Source: Rhodobacteraceae bacterium F11138 (GTDB taxonomy: Bacteria > Pseudomonadota > Alphaproteobacteria > Rhodobacterales > Rhodobacteraceae). Taken from it: 64,000 bases of DNA. Below are positions 36,059 to 45,272 of the stretch, piece after piece (the stretch's first letter is position 1; every line of letters begins with the position of its first letter). Location: positions 124,001 through 188,000 of the forward strand of contig JAEKDP010000004.1 in the NCBI GenBank assembly GCA_016521575.1. The letters run 5' to 3'. The notes beneath the pieces are model-generated. The model saw nothing but the letters and a program-made list of their open reading frames with translations. It made no database searches and had not been told where the DNA came from. The position numbers and the translations under genes were made by a program.

Positions 36059-37138
36059 TCATCCCGCACCCTTGGAGCGGAACCGCGCCAATTCGACACT
36101 GCCCTGCGTCGTCGCCCCGATGCGCACACTGTCATGCAGCCGCTCCGAACGGTCCAGCCCGATAACCCGCCCCCGGCGCAGCAGAAAAATCTTGCCCCAC
36201 CCGTTCCAGGTGCCGGCCGACGGCGCGCTGGGGTCGGTGAAGAACCGCACGCGCCAGTTTTCCGGCAGCGGCAGCCCACAGGCTTCGGCCTGTTCCAGCA
36301 TCCAGACCAGCGAGATATTGGCCAGGGGCCGCGCGGACTCGACCCCGCCGAGATGACCTCCGATATCGCCATGCGTGCCCTTGAACCAGACCTGCTCGAC
36401 ATGGCCGGGAAAGTCCGGCGGACAGGACCACAGCTCTGGCTCATAGACCCGTCGGGTTTCATCCAGCGCCAAGGCGTGAAACCCGTTGCGGACGCTGGCC
36501 CCCAGTTGATGGTTGTGAAAGGCATGCCGCAGCTCCGATCCCTTCCACAGGAATGGCAGGCGCAGACCCAGCGCCTTGACCGTGTCCCAGACGCCGATCA
36601 TCTCGATCGACACGCCTTCATGACAATAGGCCCGCCGGAACGCATCAGCGTGGGAACCGTCGGCATGGTGTTCATAATGCCGATACGCGGTGCGGATATT
36701 GCGTTCGGTGGCGCATTCGGGCCGCAACAGACCCACCATGTCGATCACCCCGGCCAGCGACCGCACCGCAAATGCCCCCCGCGAGTAACCGAAAAAATAG
36801 ATCCGGTCCCCCGGGCGGTAGCGCGATGCCAGATAGCCATAGGCGCGCCGGATCTGCCGATTGATCCCGCGCCCCATCATCACATCCACGGTGCTGCGCC
36901 AGTTGTTCCATTGAACCCCGGCTTCGTAATAGACCGAAACCTGCCCCCCCATTTCACGACACAGCCGATAGGTCATCCCCGCATGTGTTTCATGTCCGGG
37001 CTCCAACGATGACAAGGTTCCGTCCAGGATGATGACATGACAGACGGGGCCGCGCGACTTGATTTCGCCGGACTGCTCGGCGCGCAGCGGTCGCCCGAGC
37101 CATCCCAGAAGCCTATTCGTCAGCCGCAGCAGATTCAT
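36059..37138 (-). CDS. DUF2235 alpha/beta-hydrolase-like protein, 359 aa
   Basis: The sequence has the DUF2235 pattern: VIILDGTLSSLEPG at the N terminus, then YYEAGVQ, a DRIYFFGYSRGAFAVRSLAG segment with a GxSxG nucleophile elbow, IGVWDTVKALG with the probable acid residue, and VWFKGTHGDIGGH with the probable catalytic histidine. Relatives include Tle1-type phospholipase effectors of type VI secretion, but nothing here encodes secretion components and there is no signal peptide. A cytoplasmic esterase or lipase is plausible; function is open. It is the first of the queA/MFS-strand genes. Confidence 0.8.
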   Translation of the reverse strand: MNLLRLTNRLLGWLGRPLRAEQSGEIKSRGPVCHVIILDGTLSSLEPGHETHAGMTYRLCREMGGQVSVYYEAGVQWNNWRSTVDVMMGRGINRQIRRAYGYLASRYRPGDRIYFFGYSRGAFAVRSLAGVIDMVGLLRPECATERNIRTAYRHYEHHADGSHADAFRRAYCHEGVSIEMIGVWDTVKALGLRLPFLWKGSELRHAFHNHQLGASVRNGFHALALDETRRVYEPELWSCPPDFPGHVEQVWFKGTHGDIGGHLGGVESARPLANISLVWMLEQAEACGLPLPENWRVRFFTDPSAPSAGTWNGWGKIFLLRRGRVIGLDRSERLHDSVRIGATTQGSVELARFRSKGAG

Positions 37139-37482
37139 ACGACAACATTATCCCAAACTCTTGTCGGCGGAAACGGCAGACCCGTCCGCCCACCGTCGCC
37201 TTCGCAGGGCGCTCCCTGTGACCACCGGAACCAAGGTAAGCCGATCATCACCGCCTCGTCCACATGCGCATCGCATGGCCATGAAAGCTGTCCTGCCCTT
37301 GGCACTGGCCGATGCCTTGAGTGCGTGCATGATTGCCCACCGCTTCATCCTCGTGAAACGCAACCTGCGCGTCTTCGGCAGGATCGCCGGGAATGCTTTC
37401 AATATGGTAACGGATCCTGTCCGCGCAACCGGATGGCAGGGCGGCGTGTTTTTCTGCTGTTCTGATCCGATGTCGGGGGACG
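37139..37482. other. 344-bp stretch without a recognised gene
   Basis: This gap separates the start of the DUF2235 gene from the end of the decarboxylase gene. Several short frames exist on both strands but none has a good ribosome-binding site, a recognisable motif or convincing composition. It presumably holds the DUF2235 promoter. Confidence 0.5.
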
Positions 37483-38640
37483 CTAGCCTGCGGTGCCGCT
37501 GTCGGCTGACAAGCGGTCGACCGTCACCACCGCGCAAGCGCCATACCCGTTGAACGCGGTGCCCATGGCAACTGAATACGCCCCCATGCCATGAAACAGG
37601 ACATAGTCGCCAACCGCGCTGGTATCAGGCAATTCCAACCCGTCGGGCAGCCGGTCCAGGCTATCGCAGGTCGGGCCATATACCACCCGCGCCAGCGCCG
37701 AACCGGTGCGGACCCGCCCGTTGGGGCCAATCACTTCGACCCGCCGGGTCAACCCCATATCTCGCAGATCGGTCAGGCGACCATAAATCCCGTCATTCAG
37801 GAAAACCGTCCGGCCCCCTGCACGCAGCGCCTTGATCCGGGATGCCAACGTGAACGCCTCGGCGACCATGGCCCTGCCCGGTTCGCAGATCAGATCGGGC
37901 GCAGCCGTGCCAAAGGCATCAGCGACCGCGCGATGTATCACCTCGAACACGGCTTCCAGATCCGGAGCAATACCCGTCCGGTTCGCGGCAAACCCCCCGC
38001 CCACATTCAGACGGGCAATCCGCACACCGGCGCGGGCAGCAATCTGTGCTGCGGCGTGGATATAGCTGTGCCAGGCGGCTGCGTCCTCACATTGGGTGCC
38101 GGGATGGAAGCACAACGCCGGAACATGCCCTGTTGCCGCGACCTGGCGCAACAATTCCACCGCCTGATCCGGAGCGGCGCCGAACTTGTCGCCAAAATCA
38201 TAGGCCGCACCCGGAACCGGCAACGCAAACCGCACAGCGATTTCCGCCTCTTTTGGCACAGCGCACAGTTTGGCCAGCTCGCCGGCCTCGTCGATCGACC
38301 AGCTGGTCACACCCATTTCGATACCCGCGGCGATTTCGGCCTCGGAACGGACCGGGTTGTTATAATGCAGGGTCGCCTGTGGGCATGCTGTTCGAACCGC
38401 GATCATTTCCACCGGAGACGCGACATCGAATGCGCTCACCCCCGCGTTGACCAGATTGGCCAACACCTCGGCACGGTCGTTGGCCTTGACCGCATAGGTG
38501 ACCAGCCCGCCGAACCCGCGCTGAAACCGCTGCGCGGTGTCCTGCAAAACCTGTGGCGACAGATAAAGAACCGGCTCATCCGGGGTCGTCCGGGTCAGAT
38601 GGGTGGCGGGATCACGCCAAAGGGCGGGATGGCTCTGCAT
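37483..38640 (-). CDS. Ornithine/lysine (diaminopimelate-fold) decarboxylase, PLP fold type III
   Basis: The protein carries LVTYAVKANDRAEVLANLV with the PLP lysine, DVASPVEMIAV, a glycine-rich LNVGGGFAANR phosphate site, LICEPGRAMVAEA, and near the C terminus GPTCDSLDRL, the active-site loop of eukaryotic-type ornithine decarboxylases. It should convert ornithine (and perhaps lysine) to putrescine (cadaverine). The start is taken at 38640, where GAGGT lies upstream; an ATG at 38655 is possible. A divergent Lrp-type regulator 113 bp away is the likely controller. Confidence 0.87.
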   Translation of the reverse strand: MQSHPALWRDPATHLTRTTPDEPVLYLSPQVLQDTAQRFQRGFGGLVTYAVKANDRAEVLANLVNAGVSAFDVASPVEMIAVRTACPQATLHYNNPVRSEAEIAAGIEMGVTSWSIDEAGELAKLCAVPKEAEIAVRFALPVPGAAYDFGDKFGAAPDQAVELLRQVAATGHVPALCFHPGTQCEDAAAWHSYIHAAAQIAARAGVRIARLNVGGGFAANRTGIAPDLEAVFEVIHRAVADAFGTAAPDLICEPGRAMVAEAFTLASRIKALRAGGRTVFLNDGIYGRLTDLRDMGLTRRVEVIGPNGRVRTGSALARVVYGPTCDSLDRLPDGLELPDTSAVGDYVLFHGMGAYSVAMGTAFNGYGACAVVTVDRLSADSGTAG

Positions 38641-38753
38641 CGCGATATACCTCATACCTCGTTGTTTTTGTCAGAATCCCACAGTTAGCTGTCGATTTCC
38701 CATGGCAGTTCCACTAAATCAGAGTCCAGTTTCGTCAAATCGCCGAGAGGAAC

Positions 38754-39188
38754 ATGCAGATAGACCACACAGATCGCGATCTATTGGCCCTGCTGCGCGA
38801 AGATGCCCGCGCCCCGGTTGCCGATCTGGCCCGCCGTCTGGGGCTTGCGCGCACCACGGTGCAGGCGCGGATCGAACGGCTGGAAACCCGGGGCATCATC
38901 ACCGGGTATACGCTGCGGGTGTCCGACAACATGAAACCGGCCTTGCGCGCCACGGTGCTGGTGTCGATCGAGCCACGCAGCGGGCCAACGGTTCTGGGGC
39001 GGCTCAAGACCCTGCCCGGCGTGGAAATGGTCCACACGACCTCGGGCCGGTTCGATCTGCTGGTGCAGGTTACCGCCACCACGACAGCCGAGCTGGACGA
39101 CACGCTGGACCGCATCGGTGAAGCCCGTGGCGTGAAAAGTTCCGAAAGCCTGATCCACCTGGCAACCAAGATCGACCGGGCACCCTGA
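38754..39188 (+). CDS. Lrp/AsnC-family transcriptional regulator
   Basis: Residues 1-60 form the AsnC-type helix-turn-helix (DRDLLALLREDARAPVADLARRLGLARTTVQARIERLE) and residues 65-140 the RAM effector domain (RATVLVSIEPRSG; MVHTTSGRFDLLVQV). Such proteins form octamers that sense amino acids. It is divergent from the ornithine/lysine decarboxylase gene, which it probably regulates in response to a basic amino acid or polyamine; that is inferred from position. A hairpin 168 bp downstream may end its transcript. Confidence 0.9.
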   Translation: MQIDHTDRDLLALLREDARAPVADLARRLGLARTTVQARIERLETRGIITGYTLRVSDNMKPALRATVLVSIEPRSGPTVLGRLKTLPGVEMVHTTSGRFDLLVQVTATTTAELDDTLDRIGEARGVKSSESLIHLATKIDRAP

Positions 39189-39355
39189 CGCGTGCAGATG
39201 AAACGAAGCGCCCCGCCACCGGACGATTGACCTTGGGGGGATCAGGCGGTTGGTGGCAGGGCCGCTTCTTGGCCATGCGGCACCGGACTCTCCAGCCCGT
39301 TCCGCAGGGTCAACTTGCGTCACCAAGGTTAACCGAGTCTTTCCAAAGCCGATAA

Positions 39356-39377
39356 AACCGCCGTCAGTGGCGGTTTG
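39356..39377 (+). terminator. Terminator-like hairpin between the lrp-type gene and valS
   Basis: AAACCGCC at 39356-39363 pairs with GGCGGTTT at 39370-39377 around GTCAGT, ending in TTT. The A-stem-loop-T design suits either strand. It lies 78 bp before the valS start. Confidence 0.55.
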
Positions 39378-39454
39378 AAAGAAAACCGGCCCGCCGCCTT
39401 TCCCTTGTGCGCGGCATTCGCTAGATGAAGCGCGACCACAAGAGGATCATCTTC

Positions 39455-42400
39455 ATGGCGATGGAAAAAACCTTCGACGCAGCCCAGGCCGAGGACCGGC
39501 TGTACCAGGCTTGGGAAAAAGCCGGATGTTTCACCGCAGGGGCCAATGCCTCACGCAGCGAAACCTATTGCGTGATGATCCCGCCACCGAACGTCACCGG
39601 CAGCCTGCATATGGGCCATGCGTTCAACAACACCCTGCAGGACATTCTGGTGCGTTGGCATCGGATGCGCGGTTTTGACACGCTCTGGCAGCCGGGTCAG
39701 GACCACGCCGGGATCGCCACCCAGATGGTCGTCGAGCGCAAGCTGGCCGCTGAACAGCAGCCCACCCGCGCCGAGATGGGGCGCAAGGCGTTTCTGGAAA
39801 AAATCTGGGAGTGGAAGACCGAAAGCGGCGATACGATCATCAATCAGCTCAAACGTCTGGGGGCCTCGTGCGACTGGTCGCGCAATGCCTTCACCATGTC
39901 CGGCGCACCCGGGGCGCCCACGGGCGAAGAAGGCAATTTCCATGACGCGGTGATCAAGGTCTTTGTCGAGATGTACAACAAGGGCCTGATCTATCGCGGC
40001 AAGCGACTGGTGAACTGGGATCCGCATTTTGAAACCGCGATTTCCGATCTCGAGGTCGAAAATATCGAAGTCGCCGGCCATATGTGGCATTTCAAATACC
40101 CGCTGGCGGGTGGTGCGACCTATGAGTACATCGAAAAGGACGAGGACGGAAATGTCACCCTGCGCGAGACGCGCGACTATATTTCCATCGCCACCACGCG
40201 GCCTGAAACCATGCTGGGCGACGGCGCAGTCGCGGTTCACCCATCAGATGAACGTTACGCGCCAATCATCGGAAAACTTTGTGAAATCCCTGTCGGACCC
40301 AAGGAACATCGCCGCCTGATCCCGATCATCACCGACGACTATCCCGACCCCACCTTCGGCAGTGGCGCGGTCAAGATCACCGGCGCGCATGATTTCAACG
40401 ACTACCAGGTCGCCAAACGCGGCGGCATCCCGATGTATAGCCTTATGGACACCAAGGGCGCGATGCGCAGCGACGGCAAGCCTTATGCCGAAGAAGCCGC
40501 CACCGCCCAGGCCATCGCGGCGGGTGATCTGGCCTTTGACGAAGCCATGGTCGCCGCCATGAATCTGGTGCCCGAGGAATATCGCGGCCTGGACAGGTTC
40601 GAAGCGCGCAAGCGGGTCGTTGCGGATATCACCGCAGAGGGGCTTGCCGTGACCCATCCGGTCACGAAGACCGACGCCGAAACGGGCGAGGACACCACCG
40701 TTGCCGAGCCGCTGGTGGACAACAAGCCGATCATGCAACCGTTCGGTGACCGCTCCAAGGTCGTGATCGAACCGATGCTGACCGATCAATGGTTCGTGGA
40801 CACCGACCGGATCGTAGGCCCCGCGCTGGACGCCGTGCGCAACGGCGACGTGAAAATCCTGCCCGAGCGCGAAGAGAAGGTCTATTTCCACTGGCTGGAA
40901 AACATCGAACCCTGGTGCATCAGCCGCCAGTTGTGGTGGGGGCATCAGATCCCGGTCTGGTACGGGCTGGATCTGTCGGCCCCGGGGTTTCGCGACGACG
41001 AAAGCGACGGCGTGCTGGATCTGGTCGAACTGCACCGTTTGCTGATCGATGGCGGCATGGTGCACACCGGCGCGGTGATGCATTGCGCACCCTCTTTTGA
41101 GGCTGTTCAGGACGCGTTCCGGGACGAAATCGCCGACACGCCGATGCCGGTCAACCATGCCACCATCGTCGAGGTCCCCGACAAACACGCGGCGATTCAC
41201 ATGCTGGCGGAAACCCTTGCCCAGTACGGGCTGGATCAGGACCCGACGAAACTGGTCTATCCGGTCTGGCGCGATCCGGATGTGCTGGACACCTGGTTTT
41301 CTTCCGGACTCTGGCCGATCGGCACCCTGGGCTGGCCCGAGGAAACACCAGAACTGGCCCGCTATTTCCCGACCAGCGACCTGATCACCGGCACCGACAT
41401 CCTGTTCTTCTGGGTGGCGCGGATGATGATGATGCAACTCTCCGTGGTCGGCCAGATCCCCTTCGACACCGTCTATCTGCACGGGCTGGTGCGCGACGCC
41501 AAGGGCAAGAAAATGTCCAAATCCACCGGCAACGTGGTCGATCCGCTGGATCTGATCGACGAATACGGGGCGGATGCGCTGCGCTTTACCAATGCGGCCA
41601 TGGCGTCGCTGGGCGGGGCGCTGAAGCTGGATACCCAGCGCATTGCGGGCTATCGAAATTTCGGCACAAAGCTTTGGAACGCCATGCGTTTTGCCGAAAT
41701 GAACGGCGTGTTCGAGACCCCCGACACCGGAATGCCGCGACCTGGGCAAACTCTGAACAAATGGATCATCGGCGAAGTCGCCAAGGTGCGCATCGAGGTC
41801 GACGAGGCGCTGGAGACTTATCGTTTCAACGACGCGGCCAATGCGCTGTATGCCTTTGTCTGGGGCAAGGTCTGCGACTGGTATGTCGAATTTTCCAAAC
41901 CGCTGCTTCAGGATGACAATCCCGCCCGCGAGGAAACGCGCGCAACGATGAAATGGGTGCTGGATCAATGCCTGATCCTGCTGCATCCGATCATGCCTTT
42001 CATCACCGAAGAGCTGTGGGGGCTGTCAGGCAACCGTTCCGGGATGCTGATGGTGACAGACTGGCCGGACCATGGAGCCGAACTGGTGGATACGGCGGCG
42101 GATCACGAGATGAATTGGGTCATCGGGCTGATCGAAAGTGTGCGCTCGGCCCGCGCGCAGATGCATGTGCCCGCCGGGCTGCATGTGCCGATGCTGGTGA
42201 CCCAGATCGACGACCGGGGGCGCGCCGCATGGGATCGCAATGAAACCCTGATCAAACGGCTGGCCCGCGTCGAAAGCCTGAGCCCGGCCGACAGCCTGCC
42301 CAAGGGCTGTGTGTCGATCAACGCGCAGGGTGCCAGTTTTGGTCTGCCGCTGGCGGGGATCATCGACATCGGCGAGGAACAGGCCCGGCTGGAAAAGACG

Positions 42401-42574
42401 TTGGGCAAGCTGGCCAAGGAACTGGGCGGGTTGCGTGGCCGTCTGAACAATCCCAAATTCGCGCAATCGGCCCCCCCCGAGGTGGTCGAGGAAACCCGCG
42501 CAAATCTGGCCGCCCGCGAAGAAGAGGAAAGCCGCATCAAAGAGGCATTGGCGCGGCTGGCGGAACTGGCCTGA
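39455..42574 (+). CDS. valS: Valyl-tRNA synthetase
   Basis: The start at 39455 is chosen for AGAGGA at 39441-39446; an upstream ATG at 39425 lacks one. The 1039-residue class I synthetase has [21 protein letters not shown] with the HIGH-type motif, the CP1 editing domain with [10 protein letters not shown] and [10 protein letters not shown], the KMSKS loop ([16 protein letters not shown]) and a C-terminal coiled-coil tail ([19 protein letters not shown]). It charges tRNA-Val in the cytoplasm. Inserted sequence around residues 515-600 ([18 protein letters not shown] onward) enlarges it relative to E. coli ValS. Confidence 0.97.
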   Translation: MAMEKTFDAAQAEDRLYQAWEKAGCFTAGANASRSETYCVMIPPPNVTGSLHMGHAFNNTLQDILVRWHRMRGFDTLWQPGQDHAGIATQMVVERKLAAEQQPTRAEMGRKAFLEKIWEWKTESGDTIINQLKRLGASCDWSRNAFTMSGAPGAPTGEEGNFHDAVIKVFVEMYNKGLIYRGKRLVNWDPHFETAISDLEVENIEVAGHMWHFKYPLAGGATYEYIEKDEDGNVTLRETRDYISIATTRPETMLGDGAVAVHPSDERYAPIIGKLCEIPVGPKEHRRLIPIITDDYPDPTFGSGAVKITGAHDFNDYQVAKRGGIPMYSLMDTKGAMRSDGKPYAEEAATAQAIAAGDLAFDEAMVAAMNLVPEEYRGLDRFEARKRVVADITAEGLAVTHPVTKTDAETGEDTTVAEPLVDNKPIMQPFGDRSKVVIEPMLTDQWFVDTDRIVGPALDAVRNGDVKILPEREEKVYFHWLENIEPWCISRQLWWGHQIPVWYGLDLSAPGFRDDESDGVLDLVELHRLLIDGGMVHTGAVMHCAPSFEAVQDAFRDEIADTPMPVNHATIVEVPDKHAAIHMLAETLAQYGLDQDPTKLVYPVWRDPDVLDTWFSSGLWPIGTLGWPEETPELARYFPTSDLITGTDILFFWVARMMMMQLSVVGQIPFDTVYLHGLVRDAKGKKMSKSTGNVVDPLDLIDEYGADALRFTNAAMASLGGALKLDTQRIAGYRNFGTKLWNAMRFAEMNGVFETPDTGMPRPGQTLNKWIIGEVAKVRIEVDEALETYRFNDAANALYAFVWGKVCDWYVEFSKPLLQDDNPAREETRATMKWVLDQCLILLHPIMPFITEELWGLSGNRSGMLMVTDWPDHGAELVDTAADHEMNWVIGLIESVRSARAQMHVPAGLHVPMLVTQIDDRGRAAWDRNETLIKRLARVESLSPADSLPKGCVSINAQGASFGLPLAGIIDIGEEQARLEKTLGKLAKELGGLRGRLNNPKFAQSAPPEVVEETRANLAAREEEESRIKEALARLAELA

Positions 42575-42608
42575 CACCGGATTGCAACGCGGCCTTTGTC
42601 CTGACAGA

Positions 42609-42646
42609 GGCCCCGGCGCGGTCGTTCGACCGGCGGTCCCGGGGCC
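42609..42646. terminator. Probable bidirectional terminator between valS and the crotonase gene
   Basis: GGCCCCGG at 42609-42616 pairs with CCGGGGCC at 42639-42646, and an inner stem CGGTC-GTTC-GACCG occupies 42619-42632. GTTT follows. It sits between convergent genes. Confidence 0.6.
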
Positions 42647-42677
42647 GTTTGACAGGGCCTGCTGTGAATGCTGTGCC

Positions 42678-43460
42678 CTATTTGAACGTCGGGGCACGCC
42701 CCTGCATCCGGGCGGCCACGACCTCCATCTGGTCGGCTTTGCCGATCAGACCTGCGGACTCGCTTGATTCGGCCAGCAGAACGTCGCTTCTGCCCTTGCT
42801 CTCGGCGACCTCGATCAACCGCTTGGCCGCGCGGATGGCCGACGGGCTTTTGCGCGCGATTTCGGTTGCCAGTTCGATCGCCTCGGCCAGCGGGTTATCC
42901 GCAAGGGATGTGACCAGCCCCCAGCGCTCGCCCTGTTCGGCCGGGATCGGGCGGGCGGTATAGGTCAACTGGCGCAGCACATCCGAACGCACCAGATGTG
43001 GCAACAGGACCATGCCCCCCAGATCGGGAACCAGCCCCCATTTCAGTTCCATCAGCGACAGTTTCGTGTCCGGCGCCGCAATCCGGATATCCGCCCCCAG
43101 GGCCAGTTGCAGCCCGCCGCCATAGACCGCCCCGTGCAGCGCCGCGATCACCGGCACCGGCACCCGGCGCCAGACCAGGGACATTTCCTGCAACAGATTG
43201 GTGTCTCCGTGGGTGCGTTCCATCAGCCAGGCCTGCGGATCGATCTGTCCCAGCTTGGCGAAACTCGCGAGATCCAGCCCCGCGCAGAAACTCTTGCCTT
43301 CACCCGACAGCACCACCGCACGGGCGTCCGACGCCGCGACCTCCTGTCCGGCATTGACGATCGCTTCGAACATGGCGTCGTCCAGGGCATTCATCTTGTC
43401 GCCTCGGGTCAGGGTGACCTTGGCTATGTGATCCTGATATTCGATCGCGAGACGTGCCAT
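42678..43460 (-). CDS. Enoyl-CoA hydratase/isomerase family protein (crotonase), 260 aa
   Basis: The protein has the crotonase oxyanion-hole segments SFCAGLDLASFAKLG and ALHGAVYGGGLQLALGADIRI and the catalytic-region segment LSLMELKWGLVPDLGGMVLLPHLV. A glutamate in SLMELKWG and the aspartate in VPDLGG fit hydratase/isomerase chemistry of the ECI/ECH1 type. It probably acts on a medium or branched enoyl-CoA in fatty-acid catabolism. It stands alone, convergent with valS and divergent from the DUF454 gene. Confidence 0.86.
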   Translation of the reverse strand: MARLAIEYQDHIAKVTLTRGDKMNALDDAMFEAIVNAGQEVAASDARAVVLSGEGKSFCAGLDLASFAKLGQIDPQAWLMERTHGDTNLLQEMSLVWRRVPVPVIAALHGAVYGGGLQLALGADIRIAAPDTKLSLMELKWGLVPDLGGMVLLPHLVRSDVLRQLTYTARPIPAEQGERWGLVTSLADNPLAEAIELATEIARKSPSAIRAAKRLIEVAESKGRSDVLLAESSESAGLIGKADQMEVVAARMQGRAPTFK

Positions 43461-43523
43461 ATGTATTCTCCGGGTTGATATCCGCCCATCTGATCTGATC
43501 CGGCGTCATATTTCCAGCCAAAC

Positions 43524-44030
43524 GTGAGGGCACATCCGCCAGTTCCCGGCATTTACAACCCGATGCCCAGACGGCATGGTCCGGTCATTGTGAACACACC
43601 TGCCCCGCCCGATCCGACGCCGCCCGACCCTTCGCCATCCGCTCCGCCGGCGGGGCGTTTCCTGTCTGTGCGCCCGATGCTCTGGACCGGGCTGGGGTGC
43701 GTTGCATTGGCGCTGGGGCTTGTTGGCGTCGTCCTGCCGGTTCTGCCGACCACACCTTTCGTGATCCTGGCCGCGTTCCTGTTTTCCAAGGGTTCGCCAC
43801 GGCTGCGTCACTGGCTGATCACCCATCGCGTGTTCGGTCCGCTGATCGACGACTGGGAGGCCCACGGCGCGATCCCCCGCCCGGTCAAAAGACTGGCCTG
43901 CGCGGTGATGGCGCTGGCCTTCGGGGCCAGCCTCTGGGCCGGGTTTCCCACGGCGGTCCTGATTGTCCAGGCCCTGTGTCTGGGTGCGGCGGCGACCTAT
44001 GTGCTGACCCGTCCGTCGGCACCGCGCTAA
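43524..44030 (+). CDS. DUF454 (YbaN-type) inner-membrane protein
   Basis: The core LGLVGVVLPVLPTTPFVILAAFLFSKGSPRLRHWLITHRVFGPLIDDWEAHG is the YbaN/DUF454 pattern, with three to four membrane segments. Function is unknown. The start is uncertain: the longest frame begins with GTG at 43524, but a proline-rich N-terminal stretch suggests that GTG at 43590 or ATG at 43563 may be the real start. The next gene begins 42 bp downstream. Confidence 0.75.
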   Translation: MRAHPPVPGIYNPMPRRHGPVIVNTPAPPDPTPPDPSPSAPPAGRFLSVRPMLWTGLGCVALALGLVGVVLPVLPTTPFVILAAFLFSKGSPRLRHWLITHRVFGPLIDDWEAHGAIPRPVKRLACAVMALAFGASLWAGFPTAVLIVQALCLGAAATYVLTRPSAPR

Positions 44031-44072
44031 GGCAGGCTTGCGGGGCGGTCGCCGCTGGGGTTATGTGACGCC

Positions 44073-45179
44073 ATGACAGGACCTCGCTATACGCCGCTCG
44101 CCCTATCGTTGCCCGCAACCGTACCCTTTGTCGGTCCCGAAACGCAGGAACGCCAACGCAACGCGCCATTCGCCGCGCGGCTGGGGGCAAACGAGAATGT
44201 GTTCGGCCCCTCGCCCAAAGCCATTGCCGCAATGCAAGCGGCGGCAGCAGAGGTCTGGAAGTATGGCGACGCCCAAAGCCACGATCTGCGCACGGCCCTG
44301 GCCGATCATCATGGCGTAACCATGGGCCATATCGTCGTCGGCGAAGGCATCGATGGATTGTTGGGATATCTGGTGCGACTGCTTGTGGGGCCCGGCGATG
44401 CCGTGGTGACTTCGGACGGGGCATATCCCACGTTCAACTATCATGTCGCCGGGTTCGGCGGTGTCTTGCACAAGGTGCCATATGTCGACGACCGCGAAGA
44501 CCCCGCCAGCCTGTTCGCCAAGGCGGCCGAGGTCGATGCCAAACTGGTCTATCTGGCCAATCCCGACAACCCGATGGGAACCTGGCACAGCGGCGCGGAC
44601 ATCGTGGCCGCCCTGGATGCCCTGCCCGACGGGTGCCTGTTGGTGCTGGACGAGGCCTATGTGGAATGCGCGCCCGATGGAACCGCGGCCCCGGTTGCGC
44701 CGGACGACCCCCGCGTGATCCGGATGCGCACCTTTTCCAAGGTCTACGGCATGGCCGGCGCGCGGGTGGGATATGCCATCGCCGCACCGGAACTGATCTC
44801 TGGTTTCGACAAGGTACGCAATCATTTCGGCATGACCCGCAGCGCCCAGGCGGGCGCCCTTGCGGCATTGGAGGACGACGCATGGCTGCATCATGTGCGT
44901 GCCGAAATTATCGGCGCGCGCGATGCCATCACCCGGATCGCACGCGACAACGAGCTGACGGCGCTGCCTTCGGCGACGAATTTTGTCGCGATCGACTGCG
45001 GGCAGGATGCGGCATTTGCCCGCGCGGTTCTGAACGAATTGATCGAGCAGGACATTTTCGTGCGCATGCCCTTTGCCGCCCCGCAGGACCGCTGCATCCG
45101 CGTCAGTTGCGGCACAGCGGCGGATATGGACGCCCTGGCCCGGGCCCTGCCCCAGGCCCTGGCAAAAGCGCGCAACTGA
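44073..45179 (+). CDS. Class I/II PLP aminotransferase, histidinol-phosphate aminotransferase-like
   Basis: This 368-residue enzyme has the HisC-type start LGANENVFGPSPKAIAAM, then YLANPDNPMGTW, VLDEAYVECAPDG and FSKVYGMAGARVGYAI with the Schiff-base lysine, and a C-terminal CIRVSCGTAADMDALA with the carboxylate-binding arginine. HisC transfers an amino group to imidazole-acetol phosphate; paralogues act on aromatic or other amino acids. No other his gene is nearby, so specificity is uncertain. It precedes an ABC exporter gene by 93 bp. Confidence 0.85.
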   Translation: MTGPRYTPLALSLPATVPFVGPETQERQRNAPFAARLGANENVFGPSPKAIAAMQAAAAEVWKYGDAQSHDLRTALADHHGVTMGHIVVGEGIDGLLGYLVRLLVGPGDAVVTSDGAYPTFNYHVAGFGGVLHKVPYVDDREDPASLFAKAAEVDAKLVYLANPDNPMGTWHSGADIVAALDALPDGCLLVLDEAYVECAPDGTAAPVAPDDPRVIRMRTFSKVYGMAGARVGYAIAAPELISGFDKVRNHFGMTRSAQAGALAALEDDAWLHHVRAEIIGARDAITRIARDNELTALPSATNFVAIDCGQDAAFARAVLNELIEQDIFVRMPFAAPQDRCIRVSCGTAADMDALARALPQALAKARN

Positions 45180-45195
45180 TCGCGCGGGTTGCGCG
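45169..45195 (+). terminator. Weak hairpin over the stop codon of the aminotransferase gene
   Basis: CGCGCAAC at 45169-45176 pairs with GTTGCGCG at 45188-45195; the stop codon lies in the loop. There is no T run, so termination is doubtful. Confidence 0.35.
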
Positions 45196-45272
45196 GCAGG
45201 CCCCAGTTGATTAAATGGCCGGACCTTACAGCGCGGGCCAGGCAACCTGCACCTCAGGCGGATATTAGCTGA

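Noticed and set aside
36059-37138. Type VI secretion effector locus
   Set aside because: The DUF2235 protein stands among housekeeping genes with no VgrG, Hcp, PAAR or immunity gene nearby.
37148-37537. A 129-codon minus-strand frame in the gap after the decarboxylase gene
   Set aside because: It has no ribosome-binding site or recognisable motif and overlaps the end of the decarboxylase gene.
40244-41986. A 580-codon open frame antisense to valS
   Set aside because: It is a shadow frame without motifs or a ribosome-binding site.
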